A DNA stretch of 64,000 nucleotides from Dinoroseobacter sp013215265 (lineage in GTDB: Bacteria > Pseudomonadota > Alphaproteobacteria > Rhodobacterales > Rhodobacteraceae). The DNA lies in assembly GCA_963691755.1 (NCBI GenBank), contig OY829366.1, positions 1,860,001 through 1,924,000 on the forward strand, read 5' to 3'. Below are positions 42,412-51,147 of the stretch, piece by piece. The notes under the pieces are model-generated. The model did not search any database, was not told where the DNA came from, and saw nothing but the letters and a program-made list of their open reading frames with translations. How positions within the stretch are numbered: the stretch's first letter is position 1; each line of letters opens with the position of its first letter. A program made the translations under genes and the position numbers.

Positions 42412-43443
42412 ATGGCTGATTTTCTAGCGACAGGACCCGGAATTGCCCTGATCATCGTGGCGCAGTGCCTTGCGGTACTGGGTTTCGTGATGGTCTCGCT
42501 GCTGTTTTTGGTCTATGGCGACCGCAAGATCTGGGCTGCGGTTCAGATGCGGCGCGGACCCAATGTTGTGGGCGTCTTCGGCCTGCTGCAAACCCTTGCA
42601 GACGCGCTGAAATACGTCGTCAAAGAAATTGTAATCCCCGCAGGCTCAGACCGGACGGTCTTCCTGCTGGCCCCGATGACAAGCTTTGTGCTCGCGGTTG
42701 GCGCGTGGGCTGTCATTCCGTTCAATGACGGCTGGGTTCTGGCCGATATCAATGTCGCAGTTCTGTATGTCTTTGCGATCTCATCGCTTGAAGTATACGG
42801 CGTCATAATGGGCGGCTGGGCTTCAAACTCGAAATATCCGTTCCTGGGATCACTGCGCTCAGCGGCACAAATGATTTCTTACGAAGTTTCGATCGGCCTG
42901 ATCATTATTGGTTTAATCCTGTCGACAGGTTCACTGAATTTCTCTGCGATCGTTGCTGCTCAGGACACGGGGTACGGCTTCTTTGGCTGGTACTGGCTCC
43001 CGCATTTGCCGATGGTGTTCCTGTTTTTCATCTCAGCTTTAGCTGAAACGAACCGCCCACCTTTCGACCTTCCTGAAGCGGAATCAGAACTCGTTGCGGG
43101 CTACCAGGTCGAATATTCTTCGACGCCGTTCCTGCTGTTCATGGCCGGCGAATATATTGCCATCTTCCTGATGTGTGCGTTGATAAGCCTGTTGTTCTTT
43201 GGTGGCTGGTTGTCCCCGATCCCGGGCCTTCCTGATGGGGCGTTCTGGATGATCATCAAGATGGCGTTCTTCTTCTTCATCTTCGCGATGGTAAAGGCGA
43301 TCGTGCCCCGATACCGCTACGACCAACTGATGCGCATTGGCTGGAAGGTGTTCCTGCCCATGTCGCTGGCGTGGGTCATCCTTGTCGCGTTCTTTGCGCA
43401 TTTCGAGCTGTTCGGCGGTCTTTATGCCCGCTGGCCAATGTAA
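42412..43443 (+). CDS. nuoH: NADH-quinone oxidoreductase subunit H
   Basis: A 343-residue membrane subunit at the junction of the arms, lining the quinone channel. It has the conserved KIWAAVQMRRGPNVVG loop and LAETNRPPFDLPEAESELV, whose acidic residues link quinone reduction to proton transfer. About eight spans are predicted. Confidence 0.98.
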   Translation: MADFLATGPGIALIIVAQCLAVLGFVMVSLLFLVYGDRKIWAAVQMRRGPNVVGVFGLLQTLADALKYVVKEIVIPAGSDRTVFLLAPMTSFVLAVGAWAVIPFNDGWVLADINVAVLYVFAISSLEVYGVIMGGWASNSKYPFLGSLRSAAQMISYEVSIGLIIIGLILSTGSLNFSAIVAAQDTGYGFFGWYWLPHLPMVFLFFISALAETNRPPFDLPEAESELVAGYQVEYSSTPFLLFMAGEYIAIFLMCALISLLFFGGWLSPIPGLPDGAFWMIIKMAFFFFIFAMVKAIVPRYRYDQLMRIGWKVFLPMSLAWVILVAFFAHFELFGGLYARWPM

Positions 43444-43452
43444 GGCTGAGAT

Positions 43453-43947
43453 ATGACCCAGATCGACTATACTCGCGCCGCCAAGTATTTCCTGCTGGCG
43501 GACATCTTTCAGGGCTTCAAACTGGGCCTGAAGTATTTCTTCGCGCCCAAGGCGACGGTGAACTACCCGCACGAAAAAGGACCGCTGAGCCCACGCTTCC
43601 GCGGTGAACACGCGTTGCGTCGCTATCCCAACGGCGAAGAGCGGTGCATCGCTTGCAAACTTTGCGAAGCAATCTGTCCCGCGCAGGCCATTACCATCGA
43701 TGCAGAACCACGCGATGACGGTTCGCGCCGCACAACGCGGTATGACATCGACATGACCAAGTGCATCTATTGCGGTTTCTGTCAGGAAGCTTGCCCGGTC
43801 GACGCGATTGTCGAAGGCCCAAACTTCGAGTTTGCCACTGAGACGCGTGAAGAGCTGTTCTACGACAAGGACAAACTGCTCGCGAATGGCGAACGCTGGG
43901 AAGCTGAGATTGCGCGCAACCTAGAGATTGATGCGCCTTACAGATGA
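43453..43947 (+). CDS. nuoI: NADH-quinone oxidoreductase subunit I
   Basis: A 164-residue ferredoxin-like subunit with clusters N6a and N6b. The ligand sets are C65-C68-C71-C75 (ERCIACKLCEAICP) and C104-C107-C110-C114 (TKCIYCGFCQEACP). Both are complete. The stop overlaps the start of the next gene. Confidence 0.98.
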   Translation: MTQIDYTRAAKYFLLADIFQGFKLGLKYFFAPKATVNYPHEKGPLSPRFRGEHALRRYPNGEERCIACKLCEAICPAQAITIDAEPRDDGSRRTTRYDIDMTKCIYCGFCQEACPVDAIVEGPNFEFATETREELFYDKDKLLANGERWEAEIARNLEIDAPYR

Positions 43948-44351
43948 CCGATAAGCCGCAAAACCCGTTCGAGGCCATGATGGCCCAGTCGATGGAGATG
44001 GCGAAAGCCTTCAATCCTGCTCTGGAAAGCTTCCAGATGGGTGGACTCGACAAGATGTTTCCAACCATGTCGAAGGACATGATGGAGATGATGTTCGGGA
44101 ATGCGTTCAATGTTGGTGGTTTGGATGCGAAAACGCGTCTGTTTATCACGCTGGCCGCCTTGGTCATGCAGGGTGCGCAGGCTGAACCGCAGATCAAACT
44201 GACCGTGCGCCACGCTCTCGAAGCGGGGGCAACTGAAAAAGAACTGGCCGAAGTGGTCGCCCAGATGTCCGTTTTTGCCGGGGTTCCGGCGATGATGAAG
44301 GGCATGGAACTGGTGCGTGCTGCCATCGCTGACAGTGAAGGAGACGCATGA
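43944..44351 (+). CDS. Carboxymuconolactone decarboxylase (CMD)-fold protein lacking cysteines
   Basis: A 135-residue helical protein of the CMD/AhpD-like family. The domain at about 57-130 reads LDAKTRLFITLAALVMQGAQ followed by VRHALEAGATEKELAEVV. It contains no cysteine, so it lacks the CxxC pair used by AhpD-type peroxidases. The N-terminal 50 residues carry about 12 methionines. It overlaps nuoI by 4 bases and runs into nuoJ, so it is embedded in the operon. The function is unknown. Confidence 0.8.
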   Translation: MTDKPQNPFEAMMAQSMEMAKAFNPALESFQMGGLDKMFPTMSKDMMEMMFGNAFNVGGLDAKTRLFITLAALVMQGAQAEPQIKLTVRHALEAGATEKELAEVVAQMSVFAGVPAMMKGMELVRAAIADSEGDA

Positions 44352-44965
44352 TGGGCATCGCAGATTTCACCTTCTATCTATTTGGTATCACCGTGGTGCT
44401 TGCTGGATTTCTGGTCGTTGTCGCCCGAAACCCCGTACACTCGGTGCTCTGGCTGATTTTGGCCTTCCTATCTTCTGCAGGGCTCTTCGTACTGCTTGGG
44501 GCAGAGTTCGTCGCGATGCTGCTCGTGATCGTCTATGTGGGCGCGGTTGCGGTACTGTTCTTGTTTGTGGTCATGATGCTGGACGTCGATTTTGCCGAGC
44601 TGAAAGCGGAAATGGCGAAATATGTACCGGTTGCAGGGCTGATTGGCGTCGTGCTTTTGATGCAGTTCGCAATGATCTTTGGCACATGGCAGTTCTCTGA
44701 GGGCGTTGAAACACGGCTGGGCGCTCCGACACCGGACGCCGCTGAAGTGCACAACACCGCCGCCATCGGTCAGTTGATTTACGATGATTACATCCTGCTC
44801 TTCCAGGCTGCAGGGTTGATCCTGCTGGTTGCGATGGTCGGCGCCATCGTTCTGACGCTGCGCCACCGGACTTACGTGAAACGGCAGGATGTGTTGGCGC
44901 AGATGTATCGTGATCCGGCAACTGCAATGGAATTGAAGGACGTGAAGCCGGGACAGGGGCTTTAA
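44351..44965 (+). CDS. nuoJ: NADH-quinone oxidoreductase subunit J
   Basis: A 204-residue five-span membrane subunit with NPVHSVLWLILAFLSSAG and the conserved VIVYVGAVAVLFLFVVMML helix that contains the pi-bulge. Two adjacent ATGs exist (44348, 44351); GGAG spacing of 7 favours the second. The gene overlaps the end of the CMD gene. Confidence 0.96.
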   Translation: MGIADFTFYLFGITVVLAGFLVVVARNPVHSVLWLILAFLSSAGLFVLLGAEFVAMLLVIVYVGAVAVLFLFVVMMLDVDFAELKAEMAKYVPVAGLIGVVLLMQFAMIFGTWQFSEGVETRLGAPTPDAAEVHNTAAIGQLIYDDYILLFQAAGLILLVAMVGAIVLTLRHRTYVKRQDVLAQMYRDPATAMELKDVKPGQGL

Positions 44966-45025
44966 CGCAGGCGCACAGGCGCAGGACTAGAACGGGCCGG
45001 TTGGCCTGAGGGAACGACGAGACGA

Positions 45026-45235
45026 ATGAACGCGACACGCATCATACAAGCTGCGCGCTTGGCCTTAGTGGGCCTCATTGTCCTGACAATGTTGGCTTTC
45101 GCTGCGCAGGGCCGATCCCTGTTGCCAGGTCATCCCGACGGTTTCCAAGGGCCTACGCATTGGGCAACCTCTTCGGCATGGGATTGCCGTCAATACGCCA
45201 GCATCCTCATCCTCAAAGAGGCCTGTCTGGACTAA
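45026..45235 (+). CDS. Small single-span protein between nuoJ and nuoK
   Basis: A 69-residue protein with one hydrophobic segment (about 11-27), perhaps an uncleaved anchor or a signal peptide, and a short soluble tail with two cysteines (SAWDCRQY and KEACLD). No family is recognised. The next gene starts 1 base after its stop. GAGGGAACGACGAGACG lies upstream of the ATG. Confidence 0.6.
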   Translation: MNATRIIQAARLALVGLIVLTMLAFAAQGRSLLPGHPDGFQGPTHWATSSAWDCRQYASILILKEACLD

Positions 45236-45236
45236 G

Positions 45237-45698
45237 ATGATGCGCGCGGCTCTCATATCCATGATGTTTGCATCACCGGTGCAAGCCTTCACGCTGGCCG
45301 ACTGCACCCGCGTGACCCATATCAGCCATGGCGGCGAGGCCGGTCACCGTGATTTCGGCGGTGGCGTTGTGGGCTGGGCCAACTGGTGGAGCCAGGAAGG
45401 CGTGGAAGACGTTATTCTTCTGGCGGATTGTGGCGAAGGCCGCGTTTTGCGGACCGTCACGCGCTCTGAGAATATGGCGCCAGGCGTGCCTTTTGACCGA
45501 ACCGATCGCGCACTGGCGGTTATTGAGCCCATGCTCGCCTCGCCGGTGATGCGCGGCTTTGAGCAGATTGCGGATCGCCTGAGCGATCTGCGTCTTGACC
45601 CGAGACTTGAACCTTTGACCACCGAACCCTGCGCCTGCGCGGCAGCCTACCCAGAGCTGCGCGGCGACCGACCTGCCTTCGAGATGGAAACGCTATGA
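45237..45698 (+). CDS. Secreted protein of unknown function between nuoJ and nuoK
   Basis: A 153-residue protein with a short signal peptide (ISMMFASPVQA before FTLADC). Four cysteines, in LADCTRV, LADCGEG and PCACAAAYPEL, suggest disulfides. No catalytic motif is recognised. The start has two adjacent ATGs. Its stop overlaps nuoK by 4 bases, so it is translated with complex I genes. Confidence 0.68.
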   Translation: MMRAALISMMFASPVQAFTLADCTRVTHISHGGEAGHRDFGGGVVGWANWWSQEGVEDVILLADCGEGRVLRTVTRSENMAPGVPFDRTDRALAVIEPMLASPVMRGFEQIADRLSDLRLDPRLEPLTTEPCACAAAYPELRGDRPAFEMETL

Positions 45699-46000
45699 TC
45701 GGACTTGAACACTATCTCACCGTTGCCGGGGCGCTTTTCGTGATCGGCATTTTCGGCATCTTCCTGAACCGGAAGAATGTGATCGTCATTTTGATGTCGA
45801 TCGAATTGATGCTGTTGGCGGTGAATATCAACCTTGTCGCGTTCTCCAGTTTCCTCGGAGACCTGACCGGGCAAATCTTTACTCTGTTTGTGCTGACTGT
45901 TGCTGCTGCTGAAGCTGCGATCGGTCTGGCCATTCTCGTCTGCTTCTTCCGCACACGTGGCACGATTGCCGTGGAAGACGTCTCGAATATGAAAGGCTGA
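45695..46000 (+). CDS. nuoK: NADH-quinone oxidoreductase subunit K
   Basis: A 101-residue three-span subunit (MrpC-like) with GIFLNRKNVIVILMSIELML, whose glutamate takes part in proton translocation, and the second Glu in AAAEAAIGLAI. Confidence 0.98.
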   Translation: MIGLEHYLTVAGALFVIGIFGIFLNRKNVIVILMSIELMLLAVNINLVAFSSFLGDLTGQIFTLFVLTVAAAEAAIGLAILVCFFRTRGTIAVEDVSNMKG

Positions 46001-46005
46001 GGGGC

Positions 46006-48150
46006 ATGGAAACCATCCTCCTTTTCGCGCCGCTGGTTGGCGCGCTGATCGCAGGCTCCGCCTGGAAAATGATCGGAGACAAAGCCGCGATGTGGGTGGC
46101 GACGGGCTTGCTGTTCCTGTCGGCGCTCCTGTCCTGGTCGATCTTTTTGGGCTTTGATGGCGAGATGCGCCAGATTGAGGTGCTGCGCTGGATCGAAAGC
46201 GGGACACTCAGCACGGATTGGTCAATCCGGCTCGATCGGTTGACGGCCATCATGCTCGTTGTGATCACCACCGTTTCGGCGCTCGTACACCTCTATTCCT
46301 TTGGCTACATGGCCCATGATGATAATTTCCGCGAAGGCGAGGACAGCTACCGTCCCCGTTTCTTTGCGTATCTGTCCTTCTTTACCTTTGCGATGTTGAT
46401 GCTGGTAACGGCGGATAACCTCGTCCAGCTCTTCTTCGGTTGGGAAGGGGTGGGCGTCGCGTCTTACCTCTTGATCGGGTTCTATTACCGCAAACCGTCG
46501 GCAAATGCTGCAGCCATCAAGGCTTTTGTGGTGAACCGTGTAGGCGATTTTGGCTTCCTTCTGGCAATCTTCGCGATCTATCTAACCGTCGACTCGGTCA
46601 GGTTCGATGACATTTTTGCAGCCGCGCCAATGCTGGCCGAGATGGAGCTTGAGTTCCTCTGGTCCACCTGGACTGCGACCGAAGTTATTGCCGTCCTGCT
46701 CTTCATCGGGGCGATGGGTAAATCAGCGCAGCTGATCCTTCACACATGGTTGCCGGACGCGATGGAAGGCCCGACCCCGGTGTCGGCGCTGATCCATGCC
46801 GCGACCATGGTGACGGCGGGCGTGTTCCTTGTGTGCCGTATGTCGCCCATCATGGAGTTTGCCCCGAATGCCACCACGTTCGTTGTGTTCCTGGGCGCGA
46901 CCACAGCATTCTTCGCGGCAACGGTCGGCCTCGTTCAAAACGATATCAAGCGCGTGATCGCCTATTCGACCTGCTCGCAGCTGGGCTACATGTTCGTGGC
47001 CGCGGGCGTCGGTGTCTATTCCGTCGCGATGTTCCACCTGTTCACCCATGCCTTTTTCAAGGCGATGCTCTTCCTTGGGGCGGGGTCCGTCATCCATGGG
47101 ATGCATCACGAACAGGACATGCGGAATTATGGCGGGCTGCGCCACAAGCTGCCCTATACCTTCTGGGCCATGATGATCGGCACCTTGGCAATCACGGGTG
47201 TTGGTATTCCAACGGCGCTCTTCAGCCTGGGTGAGCTGCCAATCGGCTTTGCAGGCTTCCTGTCGAAGGATGCGATCATCGAAAGCGCCTTTGCAGCGCC
47301 GGGTGAGATCAGTCAGTATGCCTTCTGGCTGCTGGTGGTCGCCGCACTGTTCACCAGCTTCTACAGCTGGCGCCTGATTTTCCTGACCTTCTACGGCACA
47401 CCGCGTGGCGATAAGCATACCCACCAGCATGCGCACGAATCCCCAACCGTCATGCTGATCCCGCTGGGTGTTCTGGCGCTTGGATCGATTTTCGCAGGCA
47501 TGATTTGGTTCTCGTCCTTCTTCGGGCACACCGATCAAGTCGCGAAATGGTACGGTATTCCTTATGCGGAGGCTGGCGCGCATAGCGACGAGGGTCACGC
47601 AGAAGATGATGATCATGACGAGGCGAAAGCCGAAGATGATCACGGCGAGGACAAGAAATACGGTGGACACCATTATGTTCTGACCGGTGCACCGGGTGAG
47701 GGCGCGATCTACATGGCGCCGGACAACACGGTGATGGAAGACGCGCACAAGGTTCCTTACTGGGTGAAAACCTCGCCTTTCATTGCGATGATCCTTGGTT
47801 TTGCGACCGCATGGTTGTTCTACATCCGCGTGCCCAGCCTGCCCGGCGCCTTCGCGCGCAATCTATGGCCGCTCTACAACTTCCTTCTCAACAAGTGGTA
47901 CTTTGACGAGATCTACGACTTCCTCTTTGTCACGCCGGCCAAATGGCTGGGTGGCTTTTTGTGGAAGCGTGGAGATGGGAACGTTATCGATGGCGGTATC
48001 AACGGGCTTGCGATGAGTATCATCCCGTTCTTCACCCGCCTCGCTGGTCGGGCGCAGTCCGGTTACCTGTTCCACTATGCCTTTGCGATGGTGCTGGGGA
48101 TCACGCTGCTGATCACCTGGGTCATGATTAGCCAGGGGGGAGCACAGTAA
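46006..48150 (+). CDS. nuoL: NADH-quinone oxidoreductase subunit L
   Basis: A 714-residue antiporter-like proton pump, the most distal membrane subunit. It has VQLFFGWEGVGVASYLLIGFY, the TM-helix Lys/Glu sites, and LPDAMEGPTPVSALIHAATM. A large hydrophilic stretch with two His/Asp/Glu-rich runs (about residues 467-480, HTHQHAHES; about 525-558, HAEDDDHDEAKAEDDHGED) lies between late spans and is longer than in E. coli. It ends with the long lateral helix and a final span. Confidence 0.98.
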   Translation: METILLFAPLVGALIAGSAWKMIGDKAAMWVATGLLFLSALLSWSIFLGFDGEMRQIEVLRWIESGTLSTDWSIRLDRLTAIMLVVITTVSALVHLYSFGYMAHDDNFREGEDSYRPRFFAYLSFFTFAMLMLVTADNLVQLFFGWEGVGVASYLLIGFYYRKPSANAAAIKAFVVNRVGDFGFLLAIFAIYLTVDSVRFDDIFAAAPMLAEMELEFLWSTWTATEVIAVLLFIGAMGKSAQLILHTWLPDAMEGPTPVSALIHAATMVTAGVFLVCRMSPIMEFAPNATTFVVFLGATTAFFAATVGLVQNDIKRVIAYSTCSQLGYMFVAAGVGVYSVAMFHLFTHAFFKAMLFLGAGSVIHGMHHEQDMRNYGGLRHKLPYTFWAMMIGTLAITGVGIPTALFSLGELPIGFAGFLSKDAIIESAFAAPGEISQYAFWLLVVAALFTSFYSWRLIFLTFYGTPRGDKHTHQHAHESPTVMLIPLGVLALGSIFAGMIWFSSFFGHTDQVAKWYGIPYAEAGAHSDEGHAEDDDHDEAKAEDDHGEDKKYGGHHYVLTGAPGEGAIYMAPDNTVMEDAHKVPYWVKTSPFIAMILGFATAWLFYIRVPSLPGAFARNLWPLYNFLLNKWYFDEIYDFLFVTPAKWLGGFLWKRGDGNVIDGGINGLAMSIIPFFTRLAGRAQSGYLFHYAFAMVLGITLLITWVMISQGGAQ

Positions 48151-49697
48151 TGGACAATCTGCTTTCCATCATCACCTTCTTGCCGCTGGTGGCTGCGATC
48201 ATTCTGGCACTGTTTCTGCGCGGTGATGATGAGGCGGCGCAGAAGAACGCCAAATGGCTGGCTTTGATCGCCACGAGCGCGACCTTCGTGCTGTCGCTCT
48301 TCGTGCTGACCGGGTTTGACAGCGCAAACCCCGGCTTCCAGTTCGTCGAAGAACATCCGTGGCTTCTGGGCCTGACCTACAAGATGGGCGTTGACGGGAT
48401 TTCGATCCTGTTCGTGATGCTGACCACGTTCCTGATGCCCCTTGTGATTGCGGCCTGTTGGGAGGTTACAGCCCGCGTCAAAGAATACATGGTTGCGCTT
48501 CTGATCCTTGAGACGCTGATGCTGGGCGTGTTCTGCGCGCTCGATCTGGTGTTGTTCTACGTGTTCTTCGAGGCGGGCCTGATCCCGATGTTCCTGATCA
48601 TCGGCATCTGGGGCGGCAAGGACCGGATTTACGCGGCGTTCAAGTTCTTCCTGTATACGTTCCTTGGCTCGGTCCTGATGCTGGTTGCGATGATCGCGAT
48701 GTATGTGGATGCGGGCACAACCGATATTCCGTTCCTTTTGACCCACCAGTTCGGCACCGAAACCATCTCGATCGCAGGCATTCACATCGTGGGCGGCTTG
48801 CAGATGCTCCTATGGATCGCCTTCTTCGCGTCCTTCGCTGTGAAGATGCCAATGTGGCCGGTGCACACTTGGTTGCCCGATGCGCACGTTCAGGCGCCAA
48901 CCGCAGGCTCGGTCGTTCTGGCGGCGATCCTGCTGAAGATGGGCGGTTATGGCTTCCTGCGCTTCAGCCTGCCGATGTTCCCGGTGGCCAGTGATCTGGC
49001 GGGACCGTTTGTTTTGTGGCTCTCCGCGATCGCGATCGTTTACACGTCGCTCGTTGCTCTGGCGCAGTCGGACATGAAAAAACTGATCGCTTATTCGTCT
49101 GTGGCTCATATGGGGTACGTGACGATGGGAATTTTCGCGGCAAACCAGCAGGGTGTGGATGGCGCGATTTTCCAGATGCTCAGCCACGGCTTTATTTCCG
49201 GTGCGCTCTTCCTGTGCGTTGGGGTCATTTATGACCGGATGCACACGCGCGAGATCGATGCCTATGGTGGTCTGGTGAACCGGATGCCGGCTTACGCAAC
49301 GATCTTCATGCTGTTTACGATGGCAAATGTCGGCCTTCCCGGCACATCGGGCTTCATCGGAGAATTCCTGACGCTTATGGGCGTCTTCCAGGTCAACACA
49401 TGGGTCGCAGTCGTTGCAACAACGGGTGTCATCCTGTCGGCAGCCTATGCGCTTTGGCTTTATCGCCGTGTGGTGATGGGGGATCTGATCAAGGAAAGCC
49501 TAAAGTCGATCACCGACATGACCACCCGCGAAAAGGCGATCTTTGCACCGCTGATCTTCTTTACCATTTTCCTCGGCGTCTATCCCGCGCCCGTGCTCGA
49601 TGTGATCGGGCCGAGCGTTGAGAACCTTGTCGCCGGATACCAACTTGCCGTGGCCGAGTTCGAGCCGCTGACCCAGCTTGCAGAAGGGGGCCACTGA
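48150..49697 (+). CDS. nuoM: NADH-quinone oxidoreductase subunit M
   Basis: A 515-residue antiporter-like subunit with about 14 spans. It has KMGVDGISILFVMLTTFL, FFEAGLIPMFLIIGIWGG with the pump glutamate, KMPMWPVHTWLPDAH, and LIAYSSVAHMGYV. It shares one base with nuoL (TAATG). Confidence 0.98.
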   Translation: MDNLLSIITFLPLVAAIILALFLRGDDEAAQKNAKWLALIATSATFVLSLFVLTGFDSANPGFQFVEEHPWLLGLTYKMGVDGISILFVMLTTFLMPLVIAACWEVTARVKEYMVALLILETLMLGVFCALDLVLFYVFFEAGLIPMFLIIGIWGGKDRIYAAFKFFLYTFLGSVLMLVAMIAMYVDAGTTDIPFLLTHQFGTETISIAGIHIVGGLQMLLWIAFFASFAVKMPMWPVHTWLPDAHVQAPTAGSVVLAAILLKMGGYGFLRFSLPMFPVASDLAGPFVLWLSAIAIVYTSLVALAQSDMKKLIAYSSVAHMGYVTMGIFAANQQGVDGAIFQMLSHGFISGALFLCVGVIYDRMHTREIDAYGGLVNRMPAYATIFMLFTMANVGLPGTSGFIGEFLTLMGVFQVNTWVAVVATTGVILSAAYALWLYRRVVMGDLIKESLKSITDMTTREKAIFAPLIFFTIFLGVYPAPVLDVIGPSVENLVAGYQLAVAEFEPLTQLAEGGH

Positions 49698-49698
49698 T

Positions 49699-51147
49699 AT
49701 GATCGGGGCTGATATCGCAATTATTCTGCCCGAGATCGCATTGGCGATCTTTGCCATGGCTGCTCTGATTTTCGGGGTCTACACCTCCAAAGACGAAAGC
49801 GCGCCGTTTCTGACATGGCTGACCGCGGCAGTGTTCGCAGCCTTGGCTATTTGGATCGGATTGACCGGCTCGGGCATCAACGCGGCCTTTGGCGGAATGT
49901 TCGTCGATGACAGTTTTGCGCGTTTCGCAAAAGTTGTGATCCTGTTGAGCGCTGCGGCGATCCTGTTGATGAGCCGGGACCACATGGCCAAGCTGGGTAT
50001 CCTGAAGTTCGAGTACCCGATCCTGATTGCGCTCAGCGTTGTCGGCATGATGATGATGGTTTCCGCAGGCGACCTGATGGCGCTTTACATGGGCCTCGAG
50101 CTGCAATCCCTGTCGCTTTATGTTGTCGCGTCGCTGCATCGCGACGACGCGAAGTCGACTGAAGCTGGCCTGAAGTATTTTGTGCTCGGCGCATTATCCT
50201 CCGGTATGCTGCTGTACGGTTCTTCGCTGGTCTATGGTTTTGCAGGCACCACGGGCTTTGCAGGCATCATCGAAGCGGCCACAGCGATTGATGGGCATAT
50301 GCCGATTGGCTTGCTGATTGGTCTTGTCTTCCTGATCGCAGGCCTTGCGTTCAAGGTGTCAGCTGCGCCGTTCCACATGTGGACGCCTGACGTGTATGAA
50401 GGGTCTCCGACTCCGGTGACTGCATTCTTTGCAACCGCACCCAAAGTGGCAGCAATGGGACTGTTTGCGCGCGTTGTGCATGATGCGTTCGGCGGAGCCG
50501 TTGGGGACTGGCAGCAAATCCTAGCGCTGCTTGCCGTAATCTCGATGTTCCTGGGATCCATTGCAGCGATCGGACAAAGCGATATCAAACGCCTGATGGC
50601 TTATTCGTCCATCGCCCATATGGGCTTTGCGCTGATGGGTTTGGCTGCGGGTACAGCCCTCGGTGTACAGGCGATGCTGATTTACATGTCCATCTACGTC
50701 ACCATGAATATCGGCGCATTTGCCTTCATCGTGACAATGGAGCGGGACGGGGAAGCGGTCAGCGATATTCGTGGGCTTTCCATGTTGTCACGTCGTGATC
50801 CCACCAAGGCGCTTGCGCTGCTGGTAATCTTCTTCTCGCTTGCGGGTGTGCCGCCGCTCGTTGGTTTCTTCGGCAAATTCTATGTGTTGAACGCCGCTTT
50901 GGATGCGGGTCTGGGCTGGCTTGCAGTTGCTGGCGTGATCGCGTCCGTGATCGGTGCATTCTATTACATTCGCATCGTGTACTTCATGTATTTCGGCAAT
51001 GCTGAAGATGCCGCTGAAACACAGATGGGACCCGTTCAATGGGGCCTGCTGATGGCCAGCGCCGTGATCCTCGTCGTTGGAATTGCAAACCTGTTCGGGA
51101 TCGAGGGCGCAGCCCTCGCGGCGGCGGAAACGCTTGTCCTTCGCTAA
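49699..51147 (+). CDS. nuoN: NADH-quinone oxidoreductase subunit N
   Basis: A 482-residue antiporter-like subunit with about 14 spans. It has GLELQSLSLYVVASLHR, FKVSAAPFHMWTPDVYEG and LMAYSSIAHMGFAL. AAGGGGG precedes the ATG at 49699, one base after nuoM. It completes the 14-subunit complex. The birA frame overlaps its last codons. Confidence 0.98.
   Translation: MIGADIAIILPEIALAIFAMAALIFGVYTSKDESAPFLTWLTAAVFAALAIWIGLTGSGINAAFGGMFVDDSFARFAKVVILLSAAAILLMSRDHMAKLGILKFEYPILIALSVVGMMMMVSAGDLMALYMGLELQSLSLYVVASLHRDDAKSTEAGLKYFVLGALSSGMLLYGSSLVYGFAGTTGFAGIIEAATAIDGHMPIGLLIGLVFLIAGLAFKVSAAPFHMWTPDVYEGSPTPVTAFFATAPKVAAMGLFARVVHDAFGGAVGDWQQILALLAVISMFLGSIAAIGQSDIKRLMAYSSIAHMGFALMGLAAGTALGVQAMLIYMSIYVTMNIGAFAFIVTMERDGEAVSDIRGLSMLSRRDPTKALALLVIFFSLAGVPPLVGFFGKFYVLNAALDAGLGWLAVAGVIASVIGAFYYIRIVYFMYFGNAEDAAETQMGPVQWGLLMASAVILVVGIANLFGIEGAALAAAETLVLR

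Noticed and set aside
46723..47748. 341-codon open frame opposite nuoL
   Set aside because: Antisense to a clear NuoL; its composition is dominated by Arg/His/Glu as expected for reversed membrane-protein codons.
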